64,000 nucleotides of DNA from Corbicula japonica (GCA_038501625.1 JAZAYU010000015.1:6036991-6100990); one strand, 5' to 3'; numbered from the stretch's first letter, positions 20,980 through 33,734 are shown. Program-made: numbers and translations. The notes: generated by a model not told the origin, from the letters alone.

Positions 20980-23668
20980 TATCATTTAATATCATTGGAT
21001 TAATAAACAGCAGCTAATTAAAATCGTTGTTTTCAAAGGAACTAGGCAAAACCCAGAGTTTCATAGTCTTGATAATCTAGACGTTCTGTCATTGATCAGT
21101 GTCACACTGCTCTGACGAACGTCTAGAGACATCGCTATATAAAAAGTCTGACCGACAGGTGGCGCTTTTGTTTGGTAAACAAATCAAAAATTAATCGCGA
21201 TTTCTAATGAAATAAGTTAACGGTGCTTTAACCGTATTTCTTCCACACTCTGCAAAGTGAAATTTAGGTAATACGATATCGAGCTACAAAATCAGGTAAA
21301 GGTTTATAAAACAAAGGACGTTTAAGTACTTGCCTACCCCATTTTATATAAATATATGGTATTCCGTTGCTGCCTCTTCGTGATAATGATTTTAGACTGT
21401 CACATTATATGCTATGTCAGTTGTCATCGTACTGAGATTGATAAAAATGGAAAGAATATCAAAATCTCTCTAACGGAAAAAATGCAGTTCCATCAACATT
21501 TGCATAAATAAATCTTATTAATGAATGTTTAGTTTTTAGTCTAGATTCTGAAGCTGAAAATTTTGTCGAGGTAGGGCCGACAAGATATACTTTTTATTTT
21601 ACGATTTTATTGAAGTTTATGGTATGTCTCAATGAAATTAGGTGGCCTGCAAAAATTATTTTATTGCGAACCCTGGAAAATAAGGGAGATAACTCTGATA
21701 TAGAATTATAAGTTAACTTTAAACTATTTAGATATGATGGCAAGTTGCATTGATATCAGTCCAAATTTTAGTATCAACATTAGTTTTTATATGATCTAGC
21801 AACCATTATTTATTTAAGATGTATTATTAGCACATAATATTGGACTAATATGTAATTTAAGACATTTTTTGGTAAAATATACAAAGAAAACAGAACTATT
21901 TACGACTTTCCCTATTTTATGAGTTAAACAAATTATCTGTTCATATCACTTGTAAATCTTTATACAGATATTTCACATAACTCTTCTAAACATTAATTTA
22001 GATATTTTAGAAGACATTTTATATTGAAGAATATGCGTTATTGATGATAAAACATTAAAATTGTGTATACAATTACCCCACCCACACCATTATAGCAAGT
22101 ATTCTTTTAATAAAATCTTAAATGGATAATCAACACATTTTATGTTAGTTTATTTTGTTATTTACAATGTATATAGAGTATGATCTGCTTAAGTTAAAGA
22201 AGCAAACCGGAAAGGAAATGCTTTGTAAAACACCAAACAAAGGGAGTTAATTCAAGAAAATATTATAATATTTTCTAATATGATAATTTGGTGACACATT
22301 TAGTCGAAGTTCAGATGTCTCCAATAGATCTGTTTTGTTCTTACTTTACATGATTTAATGTCTTCTACTTCTTGGAAGTAATCATACTCATAAAAAGGCA
22401 CTTCTTAAATAACAGCATCAACACATTTCTATTCTAATATGATTTGAACATCCAAACAAGTTATGCAAATCAGAGTGCCTGTTGTATATTTTGTAAAGTC
22501 ACATAATGACGTATAACAGCATAATGGTAAATTAGCCAGTTTATTTACTGAATACAGATGGTAACTAATTTTTTGAAAAAAAAGTGAAGTAATTAAACAT
22601 TAGATAAATATTACTGTTATTTTGAAACACATGTTTAATAAAGATTTTTCAGATGTTTTGTCTTATGTTAACTTTTACTAAATTACAGGAAAATTGCCGG
22701 TATGTATCTTTAAATGATGAAATACAATGAGATCTGGCAAACTTAACTTCTTTTCCCTCAGGAAACAGTTTTCAACTTCATTACATATGGTTGCATTGAC
22801 ATATTGAGGTTTGCACTAATCTTAGAATAAGTCTGGGTAATTTTGTTTCATATTGAAAGGTGTCGCAACATTTAAGAAGCTAGGCATAACTTTATAAAAG
22901 TCTATACATTGTAAACGGAAGTAAGATTACAATCTTGTTAGTTGTAAGTAAAACATAATATTGTATTACCTGTAAATGTTTTCATTTTTACATATTTTGA
23001 AATGGAATGGCACATTTTGAAATTTCTAGATTAAACTAGTAAAGGAAAGTAAAATCCCAAATATCGCAAGTCTTTTAAGGATAGTAAGTAAAGTAGTTTT
23101 CTTGTATACATGTATGTCAAAATATACATGCATATATTGTTCGAGATTAGAGAAATAGGACTGCTTATGTAAAATGGAGAAACAGTCATTTCTGGATGCT
23201 AGCGTTGCCCCATTATAGAACAAGGGAGTCTTATAAACGCTAGCAGTGTCATTAAAATATGACACGGTCTTGCTTCCTACACCACAGAATTGTGTAAGCA
23301 CCTTCTTGACGCAAGTGTATTTGCCATGAGACGTATGGTTACACTATCCAGAGGTTTTAGAAGGGTTACTACCCAGTTCTATGTTATAGCAACCGCTTTT
23401 TAAGATAGGTAAAATATTCAAAAGTTGTTCTCAGTCTAGACTTATAGAAAAGAAAACACAACTATTTAATTAATAAGGCAATTATACTCTTTCTTAAGTC
23501 TAACTAGAGATATGTCCATATGACAGAGATGCCCCACACCCTCAGTTGTCATTGTGAAACACGTCAATATTGTGCTCAAAGTACATAATAATTATAATGG
23601 TGAAAACTTTCAGGGAAAAAACAGATGAATTTGCAGTTCACAATATTAAATATGAGTGCAGTTTGATG
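20980..23668. other. 2.7 kb of AT-rich intergenic DNA
   Basis: No coding exon, RNA gene or tandem repeat that I can support. The minus-strand frame 23026-23301 has no recognisable family. Confidence 0.35.
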
Positions 23669-24060
23669 GTCAACATGCCTGTAAAGTTTCATGAATGTGA
23701 CTGATACTTTTGGACTTACCTACGATGCAAGATTGCACACTGAATGCATTATATTGAAATGCATAAGGGGCCATAACTATGGTCTTAACCGGTGTGGCCC
23801 AAAAACAAAACCCAAGGTGCACAACAACACATGATTGTCAACATGCCTGTAAAGTTTCATGACTGCGACTCTCATACTTTTGGAATTACATACAACAAGA
23901 TTACTTGCTGAATGCATTATATTGAAATGCATAAGTAACATCACTCTGGTCTTAACAGGCGTGGCCAAACACAAAAACCCAGGTGCACAATTAAACATGC
24001 TGGTCAACATACCTGTTAAGTTTCATGAATGTGGCTTTTGAGTTATGTGCGACACAGGTT
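23669..24060 (+). repeat. tandem repeat of about 167 bp, 2.3 copies
   Basis: Copies start GTCAACATGCCTGTAAAGTT at 23669 and 23837, and GTCAACATACCTGTTAAGTT at 24003 (periods 168 and 166). Each contains TGAATGCATTATATTGAAAT and ends with GTGCACAA-type sequence. After the third partial copy come GGACGGATGGACAAGG and a GGCCACTCC block, common at the ends of dispersed mollusc repeats (recollection, not checked). Confidence 0.8.
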
Positions 24061-25995
24061 TCGTAAGTACGGAGGGACGGATGGACAAGGGCATCCTATA
24101 AGGCCACTCCTCGTTCAGAGTGGGGGCATAAAAAGGATGCAGGATCCAAAAATTAGAATAAGGTAACCCTACGAAGGAATCTGGACCCTTTGTTCTGATG
24201 ACAATGCTTTCCCTACTAGGATCCTCAACCTTATTATTAGAGTTAATAGGCTACTTGTATTGTTCAAGAATAATATCTTTCAGACCCAGGTCCTCACTCC
24301 ATTACAAGGGTAGTGCTAGTATTCAAAAGGGACTGCAACAATTTGACAGGAGCTGGAATAAGTTTAAAATACTGTTATCAACTACAAGCTGATAGTATAA
24401 TCCATATGACCTATTATTTTCATATCGCTGTTCCTAGGTTCTTGGTCCCTGGCCAATGTTAGGTTTTATTAATACTTTTCTGTTTGGTCTACTATGCTAT
24501 TCTAGATGCAGTCCTAACCAAAGAAGGGAGTACATGTACTACCATGAATGGCTTCAGATTGCCTTTCAGTCAACTTCAAAGAATATTTAAAACCAACTTG
24601 CTACTTCAGCGTTTCTATTCACTAGCGTTTCTAGATACGTCCCTTTCACAAAGACTAAGGCCATATTTGAAGCAAAGCGACTGTTGATACAATAACTGGT
24701 TACAGAAACACATAGCCTCCATGAGGTTCCTCAACCATGTTTCAAGCTTAGTATTATTAAAACCAGTTCCATGTGAATGAAAATGGATTCATTGTTTCAA
24801 GCAAAAAAAAGAATGATCAAGATGAAGCTGTAATAATTAAACATAACAAACCATAGATATGAAGGTTTTTTTTTTCACTTATTGTAATACTCCTGAGACT
24901 TCTGTCCAAATGGAACCATCCTTATTTATTGGAAGTACTACCCGTAGATGGACCCAGACCTTACTCTTAGACTGTCGATCAGAAGCTTGAAAATTTTGTC
25001 AAGGACAAGTGCGAGTATAGTTTAAGTGTAGCACTAGCCACAATCATATTTATCAATAGCCATAACAAACATGTATTAAATACTCTCTTGTGCTATTTCA
25101 AATGAGCTCTAAAGCAGAAGCAGTCAATGGAACACTTTAAAAATATTATTTAGGTAATTTCCAAAATAATCTTTCAACCAAATGTTAACTAAAAAAATGT
25201 TAGTTTGATGTCGTCATATTATTACTGCTCATTTACTTGTATTTGTTTTTGATTTACATTTTTTTTAATTTCGTGTGCATTGATTGCACTTAGAAAGTAG
25301 AAAAAATAAATGAGTTTTAACACATATTGTTTAACTCAACATGTACGAATGATTTAATAGAATGATTAATACAACTAATAAAGAACAAGATTTCAAACTG
25401 CCACAAAACCGTCGGAGAGCAGAAATTGTTTATTTGTTTAAGTTTTGGAAATTAAAGACCCATAACTCCTCAGTGACTTGACTAATGTAATCTTGCTTGT
25501 AACCATACATAGCTGAGATCTTATTGTCCGCTTAAACAGTCGGACGAATTTTAGTGATAGTAAATAAAGTATTGTTTGGTATAGATGTAACTTGTTAAAT
25601 ATTTCCAGTTGAAGGGCATAACTCAAGAGTGACAAGAGCAATCTGACTGGCTATCAAACTTGTCTAAGATATCATGTACATACATGTTCTTACTAAGTTT
25701 GATGAAGATTGTCATTTTAATTAAGAAAGCATCCATTGCTTATTTGATTTCAAAAATGGCAATGAAATATCAATGAATCCAACGCCATTGCTGCAATATA
25801 GAATATCTTGTTTAGATATTATGCCCACAGCATTCTGACAAACTGGGGCCTTGGGCAGTCCTAATTTGGTTAAAACCGCCATTAGAGGACACTATCTATC
25901 AAAGCTATCTGCAAGTTTCTGAACTGGATATGTTTACCTTAAACATTCTAAGCAAGTTTGTTGAAGATTGTAGAGTTAAAATGATGAGGAGTTAT
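24061..25995. other. intergenic DNA with degenerate dispersed repeats
   Basis: No gene supported. Between 25440 and 25995 short phrases such as ATAACTC, AGTGAC and AATCTGAC recur in both orientations, suggesting old fragments of one dispersed family that also makes the inverted repeat at 25996. Confidence 0.35.
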
Positions 25996-26106
25996 CCCGT
26001 CAGATTGCTTCAGTCACTATAGAGTTATTGCCGTTTAATTACTAATTTGGTCAAAATTAGTAATTAAAGGGAAATAACTCCAGTCTGACTGAAGTAATCT
26101 GACGGG
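25996..26106. repeat. 111-bp inverted repeat
   Basis: CCCGTCAGATTGCTTCAGTC at the left end is mirrored by GACTGAAGTAATCTGACGGG at the right. The centre is a tight hairpin with TAATTACTAATTT opposite AAATTAGTAATTA (about 26037-26066). Arms are about 50 bp and imperfect. It resembles a small palindromic MITE. Confidence 0.75.
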
Positions 26107-27639
26107 TTATTAAATATATTAGTGTCGTTATCACTCAAACCAAGTTTGGCGAATACCTTGAATAAGTATTATTGCCATAAGAGAGTTGATAACATTTTGT
26201 GGACGTTTCCTGCCACTGATGAGTCTGTAATACGTCCTGTTTGTCAAACTGGCTTGTAATAAATGGCTTGCTCTTAAGTATGAAATTAAATGTATATAAT
26301 CTGACCTGGATGGTTATTGGTTTTTAACAAGCTTTTTCACAGAATTTGTGCTATAATTCCTTTCTCTAAGTTAAAAAATCACTAGAAATATCACTTTCTA
26401 GCAAAAGAAAATGGGACATAAGTGATTTACATTATCTTTCAATAAAATAAAGGGGAATAACTCTTGTTTTTCACACATTATATACATAAGTTGTTCACCT
26501 TGGACATTAAATTGCATCTTGCAACTTATTTGACAAAGTTTTAATGAAGACAGAAAAAAAGTCTTTATAATATATGTCATATCATTGAGTTTATCAGTTT
26601 TTTGTTGATTTTTTGTATGATTTTGCATGAGAAATCACCCCTTATTTTCCGACGATTCGCAATAAAATTTTCTTTGCAGGCCAGTCCATATATATATAAA
26701 TGTTATCTTTACCACTGGCCGTTCCTATATGCAGCCGGCAACGCTAAAGTTGTGTTTTTGCTAATTGTGCCATGTTATCGTTACAAATAATACTTTTTAA
26801 ACTCAAGTTCTCTCTTCCTCTCTTTTATTAAACTATTATAGGCCGTTGAACCAGGTGTTCAACGAAAAGATTTTTTTTTCTTGATTCGGCGGGCGGGCGG
26901 ATGTCCACTCAATAACTTGAATTTGCTTTGGCCTACGCCAAACTTTGTGTGTGGTTAGGGTTTTTGAAGACTACTCAGGACCGCTACCCAGATGTGATTA
27001 AGGTGAATGACTACTGGTGGGCGGTAATACCGGTATATTGCGATTTGAGTCCTTGGCGATACGCGGTATGGTCTCCTTATACCGGTATGCTCGGGAAAAT
27101 TCGTAAAAGCCCATTAATTGTAGCCAAATTATTAAAATTGTTGAACGTTACTTTATATACGTAAATTGCTCTGTCTTGCTTTACATACGTTTAAATGTCG
27201 ATAATTATAACAGCAAATGTACCAGATCTCGGAATAGTACGGCAATACCGGTAATAATTTTTTTCCAAATTTACCATTGCATCACAACTGGGAGACACGT
27301 CGGGCGAATCGTAAAGATCCAAAAGGGAAAGCTCCGGTTTGGAATTATTTTGCTCTTATAAAGTCCAAATCCTCTCAGACTTTTTTAGAATATAGGAAAA
27401 TATAGCTGGTTGTTTTACTTGTAAAATTACGGTCAAGTGGTCGGGCGGAACTACGCATTAAACAACTCATTTGCGAAGAAAAATCCATTGTAGTCGTCTG
27501 CAAATAAAAAGGTTGAATGTTGACCCTCTTTGGAAAACGCTGTTTCATTTGAACCTAAGCGGAAAGTTCAGCAATCTTTGGGTCATGTTATGTTTGGGCT
27601 ATTGAAATCTAGTCATTAAAACCTACATAATTATACCGC
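26107..27639. other. AT-rich intergenic DNA
   Basis: Nothing firm. ATACCGGTATA-type phrases near 27027, 27077 and 27245 suggest dispersed repeat fragments. The frame 26928-27164 is unrecognised. Confidence 0.3.
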
Positions 27640-27716
27640 GGTACGTATCGTGATATGGCAGGCCCGTATCGCGATATATTGCGGTACGCTTTAAGCCGTG
27701 ATACCCATCCCTATGA
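27640..27716 (-). mobile_element. possible hAT-MITE terminus
   Basis: Reading the minus strand from about 27714, TAGGGATGGGTATCACGGCT is followed by CGCAATATATCGCGATACGG. GGGATGGGTATCACGG plus alternating CGATA/TATCG sequence is typical of hAT-type non-autonomous element ends. The other end is not identified. Confidence 0.35.
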
Positions 27717-27847
27717 ATGACACTTTTGCTAAAAATAGAAATTCAGGCCCAGCGTAATCACTTGAGTTAGCTTTGTACTTTTGACACCAAACTTGATGTG
27801 TGGGTAGCTTGTATCAAGATGCAACTTTTGACTCTATACTCGGTCGT

Positions 27848-27990
27848 TGAAAACCTGGGTCCAATATAATAAAACTGAGTTTGGAGCCCAGTCTCAAATC
27901 TCAAGCATCAGTCATTCAGATGCTTTAGATTTAAGACTGATCTTTAGTTTTATTTTTATTATATCCGGCCCTGGTTTTGTCGCATGGCAG
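27848..27990. repeat. imperfect hairpin repeat, family member A
   Basis: Contains CAGTCTCAAATCTCAAGCAT, the same phrase as in the hairpin at 28134, and folds on itself (TCTCAAATCTCAAGCATC against GATGCTTTAGATTTAAGACT). Older and less perfect than member B. Confidence 0.6.
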
Positions 27991-28133
27991 AGCTCTTCTT
28001 CAAAATATGCAAACAAAACCTTTTTTTTATTAAAATCCATTTATTGTAAGAATTTCAATGGTAACGTGAAATCTCCGAAGATTTGGGGTACACATTCAAC
28101 ATTGACGTTTGTCTATAACCTATATCAGGCCCC

Positions 28134-28268
28134 AAGATTATAAAACCGAGCATGGAAACCGCTATCAAATCTCAAGGATCTGATTGGCTGAAATGGCGAC
28201 TGGTCGCTATGTCAGCCAATTAGATGCTTGAGATTTGAGACTGGTTTCAAATCTGTTTTATAATCTTC
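28134..28268. repeat. MITE-like hairpin, family member B
   Basis: Begins GATTATAAAACCGAG and ends CTGTTTTATAATCTT. Inner phrases ATCAAATCTCAAG / GATTGGCTGA on the left mirror TCAGCCAATTAGATGC / TTGAGATTTGAGA on the right. About 55-60 bp pair across a short centre (AATGGCGACTGGTCGCTATG). Two copies 150 bp apart suggest a small mobile family. Confidence 0.7.
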
Positions 28269-29209
28269 AGCGCAGATTCTCAAAAACAGGATATTTATTA
28301 AACCATCTGATATAAAAACCTGAATAGTGTTAGAAAGATACGAACTGGGATACCAAACCTACTATTAGCAAATAGGCTGCTATAACATTATAACACCGCT
28401 GAAAGGAACTTCACTATACAGTTGTTACTTGTTGTATAAATCACTTCAATCATCATATGAACGTATCTTGGAAATACACGCTCTTTATAATTTAATTCTA
28501 TATATATGAAAGGCCTTTTTGCCCCGTCAGTTGTAACTCGAAATCAGCACCAGAGCCATTTAAATTCTTCTTGACGGCGTCTGAACCAAATGGTCTAAGA
28601 CGCTGACATAATTTATGATTTCATCCTTGCCGATAGCGATAGACTATTATGCTGTAAATTACTAGATTCATTAATTTCAACTATACTGTATATGTTCGCT
28701 TCATAACAATCAACATTTTTGTTAACCACAACACTTCAGGACCTCGTATTTCGTCCAGTTTTTTCTTCTAAAAAGTTAATTTTCCTGTGGAATTTCATTG
28801 TTGCATCTGTATGACTAAGACGCTATACGGGTGCGTTTGATTTAACTGATTAATCGAACAAAATAACAACGGACCACATTGTGTTGAAAAGGTAAGTATA
28901 TTAAAACATTAACATTACAGATTTTATAGGAATTCAATTATGAATCATATTGGATTTATTTTGTTCTGACTACAATAATACTTTAAAAACAGTAAAACAT
29001 AGTTCTACAGGTTAGCTGTTTTCATGAAAAAGTAGACCATACGGGGTACCTCTTTCGACACACATCCAACGGCTATACTAGGTACCCTCTTATAATCCGA
29101 GGGACGGTACACGGTATCAATAACAAGTAGTTTCAATCGCATTTTCTAAAAAAAGAAAATAATTGTTCAGTTTAATAGTTATACCACAAGATAATCATAT
29201 GTTAAGAAG
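28269..29209. other. intergenic DNA
   Basis: No gene supported. AAAAGGTAAGTAT at about 28887-28899 is a good 5' splice-site match, but the sequence before it gives no convincing coding frame; at most a non-coding first exon. Confidence 0.3.
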
Positions 29210-29560
29210 AATAAGAACAGTAAAGAAAAAAGCTAGACCTTAAATGCCCGAAAATTCTATTGATATAATTTCACAAAACTAAACAACAAAAACATTATTT
29301 TGAATGCCCATGTGAGTATTATAATCCTGACAACAATATCTTGTCATTTTTAAAGAACTTTCAATTATCAAGAGAGGAATCCACGTTTGCCACCCGTCTA
29401 CGTGACGATGAAATTCAAGGTCAATTACTTTTACTCATATCTCATATTTGTGGGTCTACACTTTCAACCGGTGCGACAGTCTTTCAACGCTTTCTGCGCT
29501 TTGATTTGTCATTGTCTCCTGTACGACAATTGTTGCAGACAGTTTGTATTTATGTTTCTG
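29210..29560 (+). mobile_element. third copy of the LINE 3'-end family
   Basis: AGTAAAGAAAAAAGCTAGAC, then TTCACAAAACTAAAC and GAATGCCCATGTGAG, parallel 5105-5210 in order and spacing. Same orientation as the 4950-5324 fragment. Strongly diverged. Confidence 0.5.
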
Positions 29561-29584
29561 TCTCGCATTCGGAACAACCGGACT

Positions 29585-29650
29585 GACGAACATTCGATAC
29601 ACGAGTGACGAACATTCGATACACGAGTGACGAACGTTCGATACACGAGT
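29585..29650 (+). repeat. 22-bp tandem repeat, three copies
   Basis: GACGAACATTCGATACACGAGT repeats at 29585, 29607 and 29629, the last with one change. It is followed by repeated ACTTCGACCCCTAC phrases (about 29692-29730). Confidence 0.85.
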
Positions 29651-30722
29651 CGACTGCGACCCCTTGTCATTTCGACCCCGGATTTGAAGACACTTCGACC
29701 CCTACCTGGTTGGACACTTCGACCCCTACTTTAAAAACATAACATGTTCAACAATATTTTTAAACTTATAACTTGTTTATTTTAATGATAAATATCGAGC
29801 TTATGTTTGTTGGCAGTTTAAAGACACTTCAAAAAGATATTTAACATACTGATTGAAGACAATTAAAATCAATGTGTTTTTTCTAATTATCCAATTAAAG
29901 ACCGGATAATGACTGGATGATTATAATTTAAGGTCTCAGTTTTAGTATAAACAAAGACCTATATATTACACTATTGATTTATGTTTCTTAAATGTATTGT
30001 AATATTTTTGTTATATTACGTTTCGCATATTACAAATTGTTTTTCCCGCTTTATCTGAAATATTCTATAGCTAATACCTTTGATCCAAATAATAAGTTAA
30101 AAAACAGGTTTTATTTTAATACTTTATTTAGCGTTTTTTCATAAAACATACAACATTTTTGGTCCTTTATAGCTTTATCCTTAATTAAACTACTATTCCG
30201 CTCTGAATGAGGAGAATTCTTGTCGAGAGTAGTCATTGTTTGGTTTACCTAACGGTTCCGGATACGATATTTTGCCAACCAGGTTCTGCGCATGCGTGTA
30301 AATATTCGGATGTAAACAATAACAATCAACGTTCGTATTTGTACTGCTCTTATAGGTCAGAGACCACTAAATAGTTTCCCATAGACTTACATTATAAGAT
30401 GTGGTCCTCCTGTGATTTAGTTTACACGACTATTTCCAAAACTACAACAGATTTGCAAAGTGGCACTCTTGGGCAAATCAAAAAAGGCCAGCAATCAGTG
30501 CCTTCACCAACTCATTCTCTCAGCATTTTAAATCGAAAGTAACCACCCCCAGAATGTAAACAAATCTTCAACCTAAAACAAGGAAAGTACCAACTTGATT
30601 AAAGTGACACAAATCACCTTTCAGTGTTTTAAATAATCATTTTTATTTTTAAGTATATAATTAAAGTCATTTTACATTTTTGAAAACAATAAATTATTTC
30701 TATTCTCTATAGTTTTGGCCAA
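29651..30722. other. AT-rich DNA left of the retrotransposon
   Basis: No gene supported. The last bases before the 5' LTR (TTTTGGCCAA) give the left flank for the target-site test. Confidence 0.4.
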
Positions 30723-32170
30723 TGTATTACAATAACTCTGCCCCCCCATGCCCCAGCATGATCCGTCCCTGCCACAGCCTACAATGACCCTGCCCCAGCA
30801 TGATACGTCCCCGCCCCAGCCTACAATGACCCTTTCCCAGCATGATCCGTCCCTCCCCCAGCCTGCAATGACCCTTTCCCAGAGTGATCAGCCTCGGCTC
30901 AAACTCGTGTATCCCCTTTACATTTATTTGTCCCTCCTGAGACCCTAATCCCATCCCTCCCCTTTGAATTCCGCGTATAATTATGCATAGCATTATTATT
31001 GTTGATAATAACTACCGTGATGTTGCTTTATTTCTTCGGTAATATAACTTTTATTCGAGGAAATAAATATTCAGTTTACTCATAAATAATGTTCTGCATT
31101 ATTTCCACGACATTATTAAGTATTACTTCATTCAATAACGCTGTAATCGGTAAAATAAATACATTTATTGTTTAAAGTCGCCGCCATTATTGATTTATAT
31201 GGGCGCTGCCATATTGGATTGCATTAACCAATCGCGTTATCGGGATTCTGGACAATTGTGATTATCCAATCAGAGAATGATATTCCGGACAATTGTCCAG
31301 AATCGTCCGCAGATGTCCTTAAAAGGCTTAATTTGAATTTTAACGCAGTTCTCAGAGGCTAGATTCCGTGCTGTTAAGCCACGTCACTTTGTGTCAGGTA
31401 TATTCCCATTTTCCGTTTGGATCTGCCGCCAAAAATCGGTTATTTTATCATTATTTAAGCAGTATCTTAATACCGTGATTGCGGGGTTGGACCGCTTTAG
31501 TGTGGTGAAGGCGCTTATCTTTTATTTGCGCTGTGAAGACACATGCGGGGTTGGACCGCTAGTGTGGTGAAGGCGCGACCTTTTAGTTAATTAGAACTCT
31601 TATTTGTGCTGTGAAGGCACAGTGCGGGGTTGGACCGCTAGTGCGTGTGAAGGCACACCTTCATTTATCATCTTTATTTGCGCTGTGAAGACACTTGGTT
31701 GCGGTTAAGGCACACTTTTAATATCCGTTTTTGCGACGTGCAGGCGCGTTGTAGAGATCGCTATACCGTTATTTACCCTCGTTATTTAACCCCCTTCCCC
31801 TCCCCCTTTCCCCCCGGTGACAGATCCCTGTGCCCCTTCCCTCTCCCTTACCTCCCCCCTTTAGTTCGTCCTCGTGTTTATTTTGCTTAATTGTGCATTT
31901 GTCTTCTGTGCAATTTATAATTTGTGCATTTATCGTGAACTTGCATTGCATATTCACTCTTATGAATAAATGTTGTTACCGTGTGGATTAAATGAATAAT
32001 TAAAATTATATTATATTGAAACTTATACAAGGTGTTCGTTTTCTAGTTAATAGGTTATATTTACGCTACCAAATCGCTACCAAAATTATGGTCTGAGATC
32101 AACATTTGTCCACCGGCATATTAACTTTCTTATAGCTTTCGTGTGACTTTAATATAGTTGGGACGCCACA
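30723..32170 (+). repeat. 5' LTR, copy 1
   Basis: Runs TGTATTAC ... GACGCCACA (1448 bp) and aligns with the 3' LTR at 39894. Three 42-bp repeats (TGCCCCAGCATGATCC type) lie at the 5' edge (about 30747-30875). Then come CCAAT boxes (31229 and 31266) and the palindrome GGACAATTGTCC (31287-31298), a probable promoter region. Three tandem GCGGGGTTGGACCGCT blocks start at 31481, 31545 and 31624. AATAAA at 31965 is the likely polyadenylation signal. Confidence 0.9.
31481..31720 (+). repeat. tandem blocks within the LTR
   Basis: Three and a half copies of a 64-79 bp block made of GCGGGGTTGGACCGCT, GTGTGGTGAAGGCGC and TTTGCGCTGTGAAGACAC phrases. They are present in every LTR in this window, so they are part of the element, perhaps the transcribed R/U5 leader. 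Function unknown. Confidence 0.75.
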
Positions 32171-32174
32171 AAAT

Positions 32175-32192
32175 TGGTGGCAGCGGTGGGAT
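32175..32192 (+). promoter_or_regulatory. primer binding site, tRNA-Leu
   Basis: TGGTGGCAGCGGTGGGAT, four bases after the 5' LTR, is an 18-base complement of the 3' end of a eukaryotic cytosolic tRNA-Leu (acceptor ATCCCACCGCTGCCA plus CCA). It is the expected minus-strand primer site of an LTR retrotransposon. Confidence 0.88.
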
Positions 32193-32263
32193 AATTTTCT
32201 CTTACTAGTGTCTTGTGCTTCCCAAATAAAGTAACAAAGCTATAAATAGCTAGTTGATCCAAG

Positions 32264-33734
32264 ATGGCTTCTGGTGACGAAGCAGATATGTCCCTTAATG
32301 TACTTTATAATGATCAAGGTCGTGAACTTAATTATCAAGCCCCCGACCCGGAAGTTTGCAACACCGATGAAGGACGTCCCCCGCCCGTTCTAATAGGAAA
32401 AAGCTCTGAGAACCCGTCCTTCAGTCCCAGGCGTGATTCGAACTTCGTGGCCCAGTCCCCTAGTGGCGAAATATTATTTCGTGTTGATAGAAACCCCCAG
32501 AGATCTGCTGATCATTTAGATCGAGCCCATCCCACATTAGAAAATGACGAGCGTGTCGCGTTACTACAGAAACAAGTAGATTCTCTAAAAGCGGATTATG
32601 CCGATCTTTTAGCCAGAATGAATGAACAAAACCGACGTTCCGTTCTTAGTGAACAGAATTTTAACCGAAATAATATTGAGGTTCATCGCAGTGGAAGTGC
32701 CCCCTCCCACCACGAAAGATACGCCCCTGCACGCGACCCTTTGCCTCATTATGACCGTCGTGAGAGATCTGTCTCGCCTGGAAGAGAACCTGTTAGTTAT
32801 TATAACAGAGATTATTTGTATGAACCGAGAACTCGCTATGATAATGGAAAATCTCGGGACCGAATTAAAATTAATTCATACGACGGAACTACGTCATTCA
32901 GAGACTATTTAGTGCAATTTGAAACTGCCGCCCGTACCAATGACTGGGACGCCCGAATGCGTGCCTCCATGCTCGCTTGCAATCTTAAAGGAAACGCGCA
33001 AGCATTCCTTAGTGATTTACCCATTGATGTTAGAATTGATTATTCCCAATTAGTGACCGCCCTCTCTAACCGGTTCGATCCACAAGATCAATTAGATTTG
33101 TTTAGAGCCCAAATGAAACAGAGGCTAAGAAAGAAAGACGAATCTTTCCCCGCCTTAGCCCAGGAAATCAAAAGGCTAACACGCCTTGCATACCCTACTG
33201 CCTCTCTTGAATTAGTCGACACTCTTGCCCTGGAATGCTTTGTCGGCGCTCTTAATGACGCACGGATGGAATTTCACTTATCGAAAAGTAAGGCCAAAAT
33301 CTGTCGACGACGCGGTTCGGCTTAGGACCAATTATGAAGTTAATTTTCATAACTATGAACGACGCCTTAAAACCTCTCATCCGTTAGGCCTAAGGCAACA
33401 GTGTATTGACCTACCGAATAACCCCCTCCCTTCCCCGGAAATTGAGGACCTTACCTCAGAAAGACTCTCCCATATAGAAGGTTTATTGAGAGAAATGACT
33501 GTCAATAAGAAACAGAATAATGATAAACGGAAGTCGAACGATTATCACAATAAAACGTGTTATTATTGTGGTGAAACCGGACATTTCTTTAGGAACTGTC
33601 CTGCTCTGAAGAATACAAGACCGAATACCCTCTGTGATAGCGGTAACCGTGAATCAAGCGCGTCGAATTTACCCAAAAGCTTGTTAAATGCCATTAAGAC
33701 CGGAAATAACCCGAAATCGGAAAACTTTTATTAG
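32264..33734 (+). pseudogene. gag, broken by one frame change
   Basis: The first frame (32264-33325, 353 codons) starts MASGDEADMSLNV. It has a heptad-rich coiled-coil segment (about residues 93-125), an Arg-rich linker (about 140-200) and a capsid region like the Retrotrans_gag family (NSYDGTTSFRDYL, then RFDPQDQLDLFRAQ). Near 33290 the meaning moves to the +1 frame (open 33225-33734), which carries the conserved end of capsid (DDAVRLRTNYEV) and the nucleocapsid CCHC knuckle CYYCGETGHFFRNC (33558-33599). The switch lies in an AAAAGTAAGG stretch. Whether it is a programmed shift or a one-base indel is not certain, but an indel is likelier, since Pol is broken too. Gag packages RNA and builds the particle. 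Confidence 0.85.

Noticed and set aside
30727..30993. Minus-strand frame in the LTR with GKGHCRLG-type repeats
   Set aside because: Produced by the 42-bp LTR repeats; the same frame appears in every LTR.
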